Positions 1 through 7,580 of a stretch of 12,391 nt of DNA are shown here, piece after piece; position 1 is the first letter of the stretch, and every line of letters starts with the position of its first letter. Origin of the DNA: Anaerolineales bacterium. Lineage in GTDB: Bacteria; Chloroflexota; Anaerolineae; Anaerolineales; E44-bin32. The translations under genes were made by a program, and so were the position numbers. Under the pieces are notes generated by a model. The model did no database searches and was not told where the DNA came from. It worked only from the letters and a program-made list of their open reading frames with translations. The stretch spans positions 1-12,391 of the forward strand of contig DAOWMX010000036.1 in the NCBI GenBank assembly GCA_030642885.1. The letters are read 5' to 3'.

Positions 1-1786
1 TGCGCGGGTATAGTTCGTCCACAAGTTTCCCGTCGTGATAAACAGAGACGACGGCTCGGGCGACGTTGCGGCCATCGTTCGTGTCAAATACCGCAATGTC
101 ATCATAGGTCATCACGTAGCGTCCGAGCGTAACCTGCTCGCCCCTGGCAAGCGTTGCTTGAGTCTCAGTCTGGTATATCTCAATTCCGATAATGCCAAAC
201 GCCATCAGCACCACACCAAGGTGGATAATGTAGCCTCCATAGCGTCGGCGATTTCTCCCTACCAGACGCCACAAAGCCAGCGGTAGGTTTTCACCGTGAC
301 GCCGTCGGCGCGCCATTGCTCCTCGCCAGAATTCGTACAAAGTTACAAATGCAACCAATGCCGCCGCCGTAAACCCCAGGAGGGCTGCTGGATTTTTAAT
401 CCCGCCGAAATACAGGATTAGGGGAACCAGCAGAGAGACAAGAGCGGGCTTCCACAGTGCTCGCCCGATCGTCTTCCAGGAGCTGCTTGCATATGCGGAT
501 AGAGGGGCGATAGCCATCAAGATTAGCAGCCCAAGACCGAGAGGTCCATTTGCCCGCTCGTAGAAGGGCGGGCCAACCGTGATTTTCTGACCCGTTACCA
601 ATTCGGATATCAACGGGAAAATCACACCCCAGAAGCTAACTGCCAGGATCCCCATGAAGAGAAAGTTGTTCAGCAGGAAGAGCGCCTCGCGTGAGAACAC
701 CGAGGTCAGGAAATTTTCGCCCTTCAGCATCTCCCAACGGTTAATCAACAGGCTGAGTGAAACGATAAATGTGACCCCGATGAAGACGAAAAACATCGGC
801 CCGATGGCGGACTTGGCGAAAGCATGCACAGAAGAGAGCACACCGGATCGTGAGAGAAACGTGCCGAAGAGCACCAGAGCGTAGGTTAGAATGATCAGCA
901 CCATATTCCAGTGCTTGAGCATACCCTTCTTCTCTTGGACCATTACAGAGTGCAGGAAGGCCGTCCCCGCGAGCCATGGCAATAAGGCGGCGATTTCCAC
1001 CGGGTCCCAACCCCAGTAGCCACCCCAGCCGAGCACATCGTAAGCCCAACGCCCGCCCAGGATTAACCCAAGCGAGAGGAATATCCAGGCAACCAGCGTC
1101 CAGCGGCGAGTGATGCGTATCCAGCGGTCGTCGCTGCGGCGAGTGATCAACGCAGCCATCGCGAAGGCGTAGGGGATCACGTAGGCAACAAAACCCAGAT
1201 AAAGCGCCGGGGGGTGGATGATCATACCCGGGTGGCGCAGAAGAGGATTCAACCCCCGACCGTCAGGCGGATTGAGCGGAACCGCGCCCGTAGGCTGCAG
1301 CATCGCCGTCACTTGCTGTCCATCCGCAGAAAGCCACAATCGAGCAAAAGGATTCTCAAAGAAGACCACCAGGCTGAGGAAGAAAGCCAGGGTGATCATC
1401 GTGACCATGATAAACCACGGAAGCATTTCGCGATCACGATCCCACTTGCGCAGACTGGCCGCGCTTGTAAATGCCGCCATAAGCCATGCCCAGAAGACCA
1501 GCGAACCCTCCTGTCCACCCCATAGGGCGGTAACTTTCAGGTACGTGGGCATGGAATTGCTCGTCACTGAGGCCACGAATCCAATCTCGTAGTGACCCGT
1601 AGCGAGCAGCCATATGATCGCCGCGGAGGCGAGGGTTAATAACGGCCCTGTCAACAGCATTGCATAGCGGCCGCTCTCCACGAATTCCGGCTTACGCTTT
1701 AACGCGCCATAGGCTGCCGCACCGGCGCCATATAGCGAAGCCAAGAAAGTGAGTACCAGCACATAATAACCAATGTTAGCGACCAC
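1..1786 (-). CDS. ccmF: CcmF, cytochrome c heme lyase subunit (partial, C-terminus off window)
   Basis: CcmF is the multi-pass membrane protein that moves heme from holo-CcmE to apocytochrome c outside the cytoplasmic membrane. About 595 codons are visible; the C-terminus lies beyond the left edge. Seen in the sequence: many hydrophobic segments; WGGQEGS at residues 89-95 (family WGxHEGS, here Gln for His); HPPALYLG with the expected first heme-ligand His at about 191; the WWD domain GWGGYWGWDPVEIA at about 253-266; and SRSGVLSSVHAF with the second expected His at about 321. The WWD domain differs from the proteobacterial form: Tyr replaces one Trp and Ile replaces the Asn after PVE. The start is GTG at 1786-1784, chosen because AGGAGAG lies about 7 nt upstream and the protein begins in the first membrane segment as in the family. 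It follows ccmE on the same strand after 85 bp. A related CcmC/NrfE-type heme handler is possible but less likely given the length. Confidence 0.93.
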   Translation of the reverse strand, partial: MVANIGYYVLVLTFLASLYGAGAAAYGALKRKPEFVESGRYAMLLTGPLLTLASAAIIWLLATGHYEIGFVASVTSNSMPTYLKVTALWGGQEGSLVFWAWLMAAFTSAASLRKWDRDREMLPWFIMVTMITLAFFLSLVVFFENPFARLWLSADGQQVTAMLQPTGAVPLNPPDGRGLNPLLRHPGMIIHPPALYLGFVAYVIPYAFAMAALITRRSDDRWIRITRRWTLVAWIFLSLGLILGGRWAYDVLGWGGYWGWDPVEIAALLPWLAGTAFLHSVMVQEKKGMLKHWNMVLIILTYALVLFGTFLSRSGVLSSVHAFAKSAIGPMFFVFIGVTFIVSLSLLINRWEMLKGENFLTSVFSREALFLLNNFLFMGILAVSFWGVIFPLISELVTGQKITVGPPFYERANGPLGLGLLILMAIAPLSAYASSSWKTIGRALWKPALVSLLVPLILYFGGIKNPAALLGFTAAALVAFVTLYEFWRGAMARRRRHGENLPLALWRLVGRNRRRYGGYIIHLGVVLMAFGIIGIEIYQTETQATLARGEQVTLGRYVMTYDDIAVFDTNDGRNVARAVVSVYHDGKLVDELYPR

Positions 1787-1871
1787 GTTTTGTCTCTCCT
1801 CTTAAGACACAATTTTATATAAACGTAAAGCGACGCTCACCATGAGGAACCAAGCGCCGCAGGGGATAGAC
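1787..1871 (-). other. ccmE-ccmF spacer
   Basis: This short gap between ccmE and ccmF holds the ccmF ribosome binding site (AGGAGAG, about 1794-1800). It also contains a 13-codon ATG frame (MVSVALRLYKIVS) that ends just before that site. The position is where a CcmD-type small membrane peptide sometimes lies, but the frame is too short and has no ribosome site, so I do not call it a gene. No terminator is visible, so ccmE and ccmF are probably cotranscribed. Confidence 0.4.
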
Positions 1872-2378
1872 TTATCCGTCTTCGGTTTGCAAGGGGACAT
1901 CACCTTCATAGCGGGTGGGGCACTTGAGAAGTAATTCATCGGCATGGAAGATGCCGTCCTCACCCATTCTGCCTGTCACAATCGCCTGGGCTTCATCACG
2001 GAGCAGATCCGGCATGACCCCAATGTATTCCACTTCTAGCCGTGTGGCTTGCGGATCTTCCAAGGCAATGTGCAGCGCCTCGGCCAGTCCGCCTGCTTTC
2101 TCAATCTCGTCCAGATCCGCGGGCACGTTGGCTATGGTGAAACGAAGCGTTAGATTCTTGACATCGTACTGAATCGTGTCTCCATCTACAACGCCCGAGA
2201 TTTTAATATCCCGATCTCCTAAGTCTTCACCCCTGGCATATAATTCGTCAATCGTTAAATAATATTGCGCGGCAGCCTGAGTCGAGGAGGCAATCAGATA
2301 CACAATCGCCGCTACGATCAAGAAACCTCCCAGGAGAAATTTCCCCTGGCCAGCACGTTTTTTTGTCACTTCGCCCAT
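1872..2378 (-). CDS. ccmE: CcmE heme chaperone, Cys-type (CPTRY motif)
   Basis: CcmE is the membrane-anchored periplasmic heme chaperone of cytochrome c maturation system I; it binds heme covalently and passes it to CcmF. The 168-residue protein has a basic N-terminus (KKRAGQGK), one membrane segment at about 14-32 and an OB-fold-like domain including ISGVVDGDTIQYD, LEVEYIGVMPDLLRDEAQAIVTG and FHADELLLKCPTRYEG. The heme site is CPTRY (Cys153, Tyr157), a CxxxY motif, where most bacterial CcmE have HxxxY. This Cys form is known from archaea and sulfate reducers, where it goes with loss of CcmH. The start is ATG at 2378, because GGAGGT lies 7 nt upstream and the chaperone fold begins there. The frame stays open a further 55 codons upstream, but that part resembles no CcmE N-terminus. 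Confidence 0.93.
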   Translation of the reverse strand: MGEVTKKRAGQGKFLLGGFLIVAAIVYLIASSTQAAAQYYLTIDELYARGEDLGDRDIKISGVVDGDTIQYDVKNLTLRFTIANVPADLDEIEKAGGLAEALHIALEDPQATRLEVEYIGVMPDLLRDEAQAIVTGRMGEDGIFHADELLLKCPTRYEGDVPLQTEDG

Positions 2379-2688
2379 TCCCTTACCTCCAGATAATCGA
2401 CCGCTGTTCCCCTTGCCATGAGAGAGCGGCGAAACTGCATCACCAATATATGGTTGCTTTTGCAACATTACTGCGATAAAGCAATCGACGCGCCAATAAC
2501 AGGACCGCGGTCGGTCCAAGTAGATATCATCACATGAATTCATTAAAGGTAAATGAACCTCAGACTAAAAGAAGATGAGAGGGATAATCATCAAGCCGGG
2601 TGCCTAAAACTATCGGCACCATAAGATCAATTCATTCCTATCAACGCCTCTTGCAGGTGAATAGCGCTCGAGGAGGCTCTCGTGGACA
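2379..2688 (-). promoter_or_regulatory. 310-bp gap upstream of ccmE with inverted repeats
   Basis: No gene is supported here. Visible structure: GGTGCC/GGCACC arms at 2599-2604 and 2615-2620 with a 10-nt loop and no T run on either strand; a perfect 10-bp palindrome GACCGCGGTC at 2503-2512, overlapped by GGACC/GGTCC arms at 2502-2506 and 2513-2517; GTTGC/GCAAC arms at 2453-2457 and 2462-2466; and the strong ccmE ribosome site GGAGGT at about 2386-2391. I find no convincing -35/-10 pair. The gap is long enough for ccmE to have its own promoter rather than depend on the gene upstream, but this is inference. Confidence 0.4.
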
Positions 2689-4149
2689 TTATTGCCGAAG
2701 TTGTGCGCCACAGCGGCGGCAATAATGATCCGACGCGCCAGCCTGCACTCCGCAGAGATGGCAATAAACTGGCGAGGCATCAACCTCTTCCCGTGATTCA
2801 CCTGTCGTCTTTCGCCGGCGTTTGCGTTTGCGTGGTTGAGAGGTTGTGGAATTTTGCCGTTTAAACCGCACATACATAATCGCGCCAGCAGCGATCAAAA
2901 CGAGACCGACGCCGCCCAGGATGTAGGGCAGCATCTGTGAGAGATCAGGCGTCTCACCACGCACCTCGTCTGGCCGGTCGATCTTGGGTTGGGCGTTGAT
3001 CGTGAGCTCTGAGTCCTGATTCTCGTATGCGAAGCTGATAAGCGCTTGCGATGCAGCAGACAGCGAGCCATAAGACGCGCTGCGATAAACCAGGCCATCA
3101 GTGTGAACCGCGGCTACCCCCTGGGCGGTCACCCGAATGTTGTCCGCGCTCCAGGGCTGTTGGATCTCATATTGAAATTCTGCAATGTCCATCCCGCCCG
3201 GCCAGAAGAACGTGAAGCTGCGGTTGTCACCCCCATGCGTTATATCGGCGTAGAATTCGATCCAGATTCCAGAGCTTTCCGCCTCCATAACGATCGTCGC
3301 CCATTGACCTTGTACCCGACGCTGATAATCCGCCGTGAATAATTGACCCTCCGGCCCTTGAATCGCCACTGCAGATGGTTCACCATACGCCGCCGGCACA
3401 GGGATCTCCACATGCGCTGGCAATTCCACCGCAGGGGATAACAAACCACGCAGGATCACCAACACACCTGGCTGGTCATATTCCGGCAACAGTGCAACCT
3501 CAAGGCGCTCCAGGGGAGACGCACTTCCAAGCTGCAAAGGCGCTGAAAGCAGGGTCGATGATGGTTTTATATAGTTTAATGTGATCTCCTGCTCGTCACT
3601 CGCAGATCGCTCTCCAAGAGAGATAGTTGTAAATATGAGGCCGTTGTCGGCCTCTTCAGCCTTCCCCTCCGGCTTTATCCGCACATCACGCGCGCCGACC
3701 GGGTGCATGACCTCCACCGTCAAGTCTGCGATCTCAATCCCGCCTGGTATCAGAAAATCAAAGCTTCGGTTCGCGTCTATCACATCTAAATCGGTGTAGA
3801 ACTCAACCCATACGCCGGTCGTAGGAGTCTCAATTTCCAGGAACGCCTGCGTTCCCTCTTGGACCACATGCCACTCCACGTTGTCATCCAATTGACCGTC
3901 TGGGTAATGTGCAGCGACAGCGTGAGGGGCATCAACCCCATACGGTAGGGATAGACGGATAGTTGCCGGGGAATTAGTAGCTGGCGATACGCGCGCCTCA
4001 TACAGCACAAGCACGCCGGGTCGATCGTACTCCGGCCAAAGTGAAATCTTCAAACTCTCCAAAGGCAATGCGGACTGCGCAATTCCTCTCGAGGGTGAGA
4101 GCATCAACAGAATCAACAGGATAAGTGGCACATTCAAGATTCTCTTCAT
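2689..4149 (-). CDS. Membrane protein with duplicated extracytoplasmic domain and C-terminal zinc ribbon
   Basis: No named family is recognised. The 486-residue protein starts with a signal peptide (1-25, cleavage near GIAQS). Two copies of a domain of about 165 residues follow, at about 31-194 and 213-376, with matching motifs 182 residues apart: LxPEYDxPGVLV (38-48, 221-231), SG/TG-W-EFY (111-118, 293-300) and NRSFxFxxPGG (127-137, 309-319). The spacing and hydrophobic alternation suggest beta-rich folds. A linker, one membrane helix (about 407-427), a very basic tail (KRKRRRK) and a CxxC-x10-CxxC zinc ribbon (Cys463, 466, 477, 480) end it. These are its only cysteines. The topology implies an outside receptor-like part and an inside zinc ribbon. 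It precedes ccmE on the same strand, so a role in cytochrome or heme export is possible but unproven. The start is ATG 4149 with AGGA 5 nt upstream. Confidence 0.85.
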   Translation of the reverse strand: MKRILNVPLILLILLMLSPSRGIAQSALPLESLKISLWPEYDRPGVLVLYEARVSPATNSPATIRLSLPYGVDAPHAVAAHYPDGQLDDNVEWHVVQEGTQAFLEIETPTTGVWVEFYTDLDVIDANRSFDFLIPGGIEIADLTVEVMHPVGARDVRIKPEGKAEEADNGLIFTTISLGERSASDEQEITLNYIKPSSTLLSAPLQLGSASPLERLEVALLPEYDQPGVLVILRGLLSPAVELPAHVEIPVPAAYGEPSAVAIQGPEGQLFTADYQRRVQGQWATIVMEAESSGIWIEFYADITHGGDNRSFTFFWPGGMDIAEFQYEIQQPWSADNIRVTAQGVAAVHTDGLVYRSASYGSLSAASQALISFAYENQDSELTINAQPKIDRPDEVRGETPDLSQMLPYILGGVGLVLIAAGAIMYVRFKRQNSTTSQPRKRKRRRKTTGESREEVDASPVYCHLCGVQAGASDHYCRRCGAQLRQ

Positions 4150-4168
4150 ATTTTCCTCGCTGCATACG

Positions 4169-4198
4169 ATAATACACTTTCAGAATCACGACAACCAA
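4169..4198 (-). promoter_or_regulatory. Candidate promoter of the zinc-ribbon membrane protein gene
   Basis: On the minus strand, TTGGTT (4193-4198) and TATTAT (4169-4174) are separated by 18 bp, giving a short leader before the GAGGA ribosome site and ATG 4149. The -10 matches the consensus at 5 of 6 positions and the -35 is weak. The call rests on position and the -10 box. Confidence 0.45.
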
Positions 4199-4230
4199 AA
4201 AAACCAATTTAGTTGAGCTGGACTAATTGG
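4197..4230 (-). promoter_or_regulatory. Inverted repeat followed by T7 (operator or terminator/attenuator)
   Basis: CCAATTTAGT (4204-4213) and ACTAATTGG (4222-4230) form a 9-bp stem with one bulged T and an 8-nt loop. Read on the minus strand, seven Ts follow directly (4197-4203), which is the layout of a rho-independent terminator, although the stem is AT-rich and weak. It sits just upstream of the candidate promoter above, so a repressor operator is the other reading. Confidence 0.4.
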
Positions 4231-4424
4231 CTATTCATCCCATCACTATGTCCCTTTCCGGGATAATTGTGGTGAAAATCGCTGCATCTTGAGAATAGAT
4301 ATGCTCCATCGCATCATCAACTTCTTCAGCCTAAGCGGTCATTCCCCACGTTATGCAAGACGGGCATTTGGCATCCATCAACCGCCCACTCACCGATTTA
4401 CGCTCGATAGCGGCCAGAGACCGG
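4231..4424. other. Divergent intergenic region without a supported gene
   Basis: This stretch lies between the divergent zinc-ribbon and RNase D genes. The RNase D frame is open from ATG 4353, but no ribosome site precedes that codon and the extra 28 residues do not fit the family. Nothing else recognisable is seen. Confidence 0.5.
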
Positions 4425-4430
4425 TATAAT
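4425..4430 (+). promoter_or_regulatory. Consensus -10 box for RNase D, probable leaderless start
   Basis: A perfect TATAAT ends 6 nt before ATG 4437. With usual geometry the transcript would begin at or within a base of the A of that ATG, giving a leaderless mRNA. The hexamer 17 bp upstream (GCTCGA, 4402-4407) is not a good -35, and no Shine-Dalgarno site lies between the box and the ATG. Confidence 0.6.
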
Positions 4431-4436
4431 AGCCCC

Positions 4437-5570
4437 ATGAATCCACCCCTTCTCCCCGCTCCATTACTCATCGAGAACCGGGAGAGCCTGAAAGATATGA
4501 CCGACAGGCTCGCACGCGAACCCCTTCTCGCCGTGGACACTGAATCCAACAGCCTTTATGCCTATCAGGAACAAGTTTGTCTGATCCAGTTTTCGATCCC
4601 GGGCGTTGATTACCTCGTCGATCCGCTCGCGGTTGGCGATCTAAGCTCGCTCTCGCCGCTTTTCTCAAACCCGAAGATTGAAAAAGTGCTACATGGAGCC
4701 GAGTACGATGTCATGTGCCTTGCGCGTGACTTCAACTTTCGTATCGTCAACCTTTTCGAAACCCGCGTCGCCAGCCGGACACTGGGATGGAAACGCACCG
4801 GCCTGAGCGATCTTCTGCAGCAAGTCTTCTCCGTCAACGTCGATAAGCGTTTCCAGCGAGCCAATTGGGGCAAGCGACCCTTGTCGTCAGAGATGCTCGA
4901 CTACGCTCGACTAGACACACACTTCCTACCCAAGCTGCGGGACCACCTCTATCAACTATTGCATAATAATGGCTGTTTGGAAGAGGCTCAAGAGCTATGC
5001 GAGCTAATGACCGAGCCACCCCTCCGAGAGAACGGCTTCATCCCAGATGGTTTCTGGCGGATTACCCACTCCCGTGAACTCTCCCCACGCAAAGCAGCCA
5101 TCCTGCGCGAGCTCTACATCATGCGCGACCGTTACGCCAGACGACAGAATCGCCCACCCTTTAAGATCTTGGGTGACAAGAGTCTCTTGGAAATCGCCAG
5201 GAAAATACCCAGCACCTCCGCGGAACTTAATGCTGTGCCCGGATTGACAAACAATAAGGTTCGGCATTACGGTGTTGAAATTCTTGCTGCCGTTGATCGC
5301 GGCTTGAAGGCGCCTTTACCTCATAAACCACGCAACCGGGGGCAAGATGAAGCCACCCGTACCCGCTACGAAGACTTAAGGGAATGGCGTAAAAACACAG
5401 CAAGAAAAAGAAATCTCGAGTCTGATCTCATCCTGCCTCGAGATGTACTCATCGAAATTGCTACTCAAGCGCCTCGCGACCTGACGACCTTGAGAATGAT
5501 CATGGCTCCACTGGAATCACGCTTCCAGAGATATGGAGAGGACATCCTTAGAATAATTCATAAGACATAA
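4437..5570 (+). CDS. rnd: Ribonuclease D (DEDDy exonuclease with two HRDC domains)
   Basis: RNase D is a cytoplasmic 3'-5' exoribonuclease that trims 3' ends of tRNA precursors and other stable RNAs. The 377-residue protein is close to the E. coli length (375). The DEDDy catalytic core occupies about 10-175: Exo I AVDTES (Asp34, Glu36), Exo II HGAEYD (Asp91), and Exo III YARLD (Tyr156, Asp160), so all five catalytic residues are present. Two HRDC-type helical domains follow at about 212-292 and 303-377; the first contains LGDKSLLEIARKIP and a PGL turn. ATG 4437 is preferred over ATG 4353 because the protein then begins as in the family and because TATAAT is placed right upstream. The next gene begins 14 bp downstream, so the two are probably cotranscribed. 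Which RNAs it processes here cannot be told. Confidence 0.93.
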   Translation: MNPPLLPAPLLIENRESLKDMTDRLAREPLLAVDTESNSLYAYQEQVCLIQFSIPGVDYLVDPLAVGDLSSLSPLFSNPKIEKVLHGAEYDVMCLARDFNFRIVNLFETRVASRTLGWKRTGLSDLLQQVFSVNVDKRFQRANWGKRPLSSEMLDYARLDTHFLPKLRDHLYQLLHNNGCLEEAQELCELMTEPPLRENGFIPDGFWRITHSRELSPRKAAILRELYIMRDRYARRQNRPPFKILGDKSLLEIARKIPSTSAELNAVPGLTNNKVRHYGVEILAAVDRGLKAPLPHKPRNRGQDEATRTRYEDLREWRKNTARKRNLESDLILPRDVLIEIATQAPRDLTTLRMIMAPLESRFQRYGEDILRIIHKT

Positions 5571-5584
5571 TCAAGAGGGCCATC

Positions 5585-6982
5585 ATGAAAATCACTTTCC
5601 ACGGCGCAGCACAAACTGTTACGGGATCCCGTCATCTTTTAAGCCTGAACGACCATCAGCTTTTGCTGGATTGCGGTCTCTTTCAGGGTCGGCGCAAGGA
5701 CACTTATTCACGGAACCTGAACTTCCCCTTCGATGTAACTGCTCTCGATGCGGCAATTCTCTCCCACGCACATATCGACCATTCGGGCAACTTACCCAAT
5801 CTGGTCAAGCAAGGCTACCCTGGCTCCATCGACGCCACGATCGCCACAGCCCATCTCGCCGGTGTGATGCTGCGTGATTCGGGGTATATACAGGAATCGG
5901 ATGTAAAATTTGTGAATAAACGGCGCGCCAAGCGCGGCGAAGCGCCGATCGAACCTCTTTACACAATAGCCGATGCTGCCCTCGCAGCAGAACAATTCAC
6001 CCAGCGCCCCTACGATGCGCAATTTGAGGCCGTTCCTGGCGCGATCGCTACGTTAGTTGAGGCTGGGCACATCCTCGGCTCGGCAGGCGTGATCCTGGAC
6101 CTCGAAGAGAACGGGCGCAAGATACGCCTGATGTTCTCCGGCGATATCGGTCGCGCCGATTTGCCGATTGTTCGCGATCCGGTTCTACCTAAAGATGTCG
6201 ACTACCTCATCATGGAATCAACGTACGGCGACCGATCGCATGACAGCTCGGGACAGGCATACGACGAACTTCAGGCTGTCCTGAGCCGCACGATCGAGCG
6301 GGGTGGGAAAATCATCATTCCAGCGTTTGCCGTCGGCCGTACACAGACGCTTGTTTATTACCTGCACCAGATGATCGATCGCCATGAGATCCCCCGTATT
6401 AAGGTTTTCGTCGACAGTCCCCTGGCCGTGAATGTCACGGATATTTTTCGGGATCATCCCGAGTGTTTCGATGAAGAAGCAATGAATTTCATGTTCGCCG
6501 ACCCGCATGGCTCGGCGCTCGGTTTCGATCTATTGACCTATACGCGGTCTGTCGATGAGAGCAAGGCCATCAACTTCATCGACGAACCGGTGGTCATCAT
6601 CTCGGCTTCAGGCATGGCCGAGACTGGTCGAATACTGCATCACCTGCGTAACAACATCGAAGATGAGCGCAACACAGTCTTAATCACCTCCTGGATGGCC
6701 CCGCATACGCTCGGTCGACGGCTTTCGGAGGGGAAGAAACGTATTAAAATCTTCGGCGAAGAACACAAAGTGAGGGCAGAAGTTGCCTCTATCAACGGGC
6801 TCTCGGCCCACGCCGATCAGCCCCATTTAATCGAATATGCGCTTGCCTCGAAGGATACGCTCAAAGGTGTATTCCTGGTCCATGGGGAAGAAGGACCCGC
6901 ATTAGCGCTCATGGAAAAACTCAAGCAGGCCGGCTTGCAGGATGTTCACTACCCCAAGTTGGGGGAAAGCGTGGATATCTGA
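5585..6982 (+). CDS. Beta-CASP metallo-beta-lactamase fold ribonuclease (CPSF73/YSH1-like, COG1236 type)
   Basis: This enzyme belongs to the zinc-dependent beta-CASP family that cleaves RNA by endonuclease and/or 5'-3' exonuclease action in the cytoplasm. The 465-residue protein is full length for the bacterial COG1236 type. Visible motifs: HAHIDH at 61-66 (motif 2, zinc ligands), GHILGSAG with His162 (motif 3), SGDIGR with Asp187 (motif 4), MESTYG with Glu211 (motif A), GRILHHLR with His352/353 (motif B), and LSAHAD with His409 (motif C). All catalytic positions are therefore kept. A C-terminal KH domain like that of archaeal CPSF homologues is absent. ATG 5585 has AGAGGG a few bases upstream and lies 14 bp after rnd, so the two genes form an apparent RNA-processing operon. 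The protein differs from RNase J, which is longer and has a different C-terminus. Confidence 0.93.
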   Translation: MKITFHGAAQTVTGSRHLLSLNDHQLLLDCGLFQGRRKDTYSRNLNFPFDVTALDAAILSHAHIDHSGNLPNLVKQGYPGSIDATIATAHLAGVMLRDSGYIQESDVKFVNKRRAKRGEAPIEPLYTIADAALAAEQFTQRPYDAQFEAVPGAIATLVEAGHILGSAGVILDLEENGRKIRLMFSGDIGRADLPIVRDPVLPKDVDYLIMESTYGDRSHDSSGQAYDELQAVLSRTIERGGKIIIPAFAVGRTQTLVYYLHQMIDRHEIPRIKVFVDSPLAVNVTDIFRDHPECFDEEAMNFMFADPHGSALGFDLLTYTRSVDESKAINFIDEPVVIISASGMAETGRILHHLRNNIEDERNTVLITSWMAPHTLGRRLSEGKKRIKIFGEEHKVRAEVASINGLSAHADQPHLIEYALASKDTLKGVFLVHGEEGPALALMEKLKQAGLQDVHYPKLGESVDI

Positions 6983-7000
6983 CGCCCGGCGAGCTATAAT
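6972..7000 (+). promoter_or_regulatory. tRNA-Ser promoter inside the end of the beta-CASP gene
   Basis: A perfect TATAAT lies at 6995-7000, with TGGATA (4 of 6 matches to TTGACA) at 6972-6977 and a 17-bp spacer. The -35 overlaps the last codons of the nuclease gene. The predicted start near 7007 gives a leader of about 7 nt before the tRNA. Confidence 0.65.
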
Positions 7001-7013
7001 GTCGACACCCCGT

Positions 7014-7106
<93 letters not shown>

Positions 7107-7136
7107 AAAGGGCGTCCTATGTTGCGGACGCCCTTT
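7107..7136 (+). terminator. Strong hairpin terminator after tRNA-Ser, probably bidirectional
   Basis: AAAGGGCGTCC (7107-7117) and GGACGCCCTTT (7126-7136) form a perfect 11-bp stem with an 8-nt loop, 2 nt after the tRNA CCA. On the plus strand it ends in TTT and then mixed sequence. On the minus strand TTTT follows the core stem, so it may also stop transcripts from the convergent regulator gene that ends at 7275. Confidence 0.85.
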
Positions 7137-7274
7137 ATGCTTCATCTTTAACCTCGACGAAAAACTTCCCGGATCTAAAAGACTATGGAGTGAACAACCC
7201 GGGTTCCCGTTACACCCACATCCGTCGAACCGGACAAACCACGATGGCTTAAGAGTAAATCGAAATTGCTACTT

Positions 7275-7580
7275 TTAGCCAACGGAGTCGATGAAGCGAC
7301 GATGCTGGCGGCGATATTTTGCGAAAGCCCGCCTGCCCTTCGCTGTAAGCTTCACGGAAGTGTTGGGGATTTTTCCTTTATACCCTTTAGTGATTTCGAC
7401 GTATGCCACATCTTCCAACGCTGAGAGGTTCTTCGATAGGGTCCCTTTATTAATTTCGGTTGCGTTGAGCAGATAGGTAAAATCGGCGCTTTCACATCCA
7501 GCCAAGACGGCGATTATGGCCAGGCGAGCCGGTTGGTGGATCATGCGGTCGAACTTTGACGGCAGCGTGAAGTCAGCCAT
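7275..7580 (-). CDS. Small winged-helix transcriptional regulator (HTH_34-like)
   Basis: A 101-residue, one-domain DNA-binding protein. An N-terminal helix (FDRMIHQPARLAIIAVLAG) precedes a helix-turn-helix at about 33-57 (FTYLLNATEINKGTLSKNLSALE) and a beta wing at about 59-79 ending in SVKLTAKGRRAF. This is the layout of the winged-helix family with short MarR/ArsR-like folds. It has no ligand-binding domain of its own. ATG 7580 lies inside the end of the upstream membrane-protein gene, an 8-bp overlap, with GAGG 6 nt before it, so translation is probably coupled. An upstream in-frame ATG at 7670 is rejected because the added 30 residues lie within the neighbour's frame and match no domain. 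The target is unknown; autoregulation of the pair is likely by analogy with similar small regulators. Confidence 0.85.
   Translation of the reverse strand: MADFTLPSKFDRMIHQPARLAIIAVLAGCESADFTYLLNATEINKGTLSKNLSALEDVAYVEITKGYKGKIPNTSVKLTAKGRRAFAKYRRQHRRFIDSVG

Noticed and set aside
1795..1836. 13-codon frame between ccmE and ccmF as a CcmD-like peptide
   Set aside because: Too short, no ribosome site, and any similarity to CcmD is only in general hydrophobicity.
2379..2543. An in-frame N-terminal extension of CcmE from ATG 2543
   Set aside because: GGAGGT lies right before ATG 2378, the added residues do not resemble a CcmE N-terminus, and the stretch holds inverted repeats.
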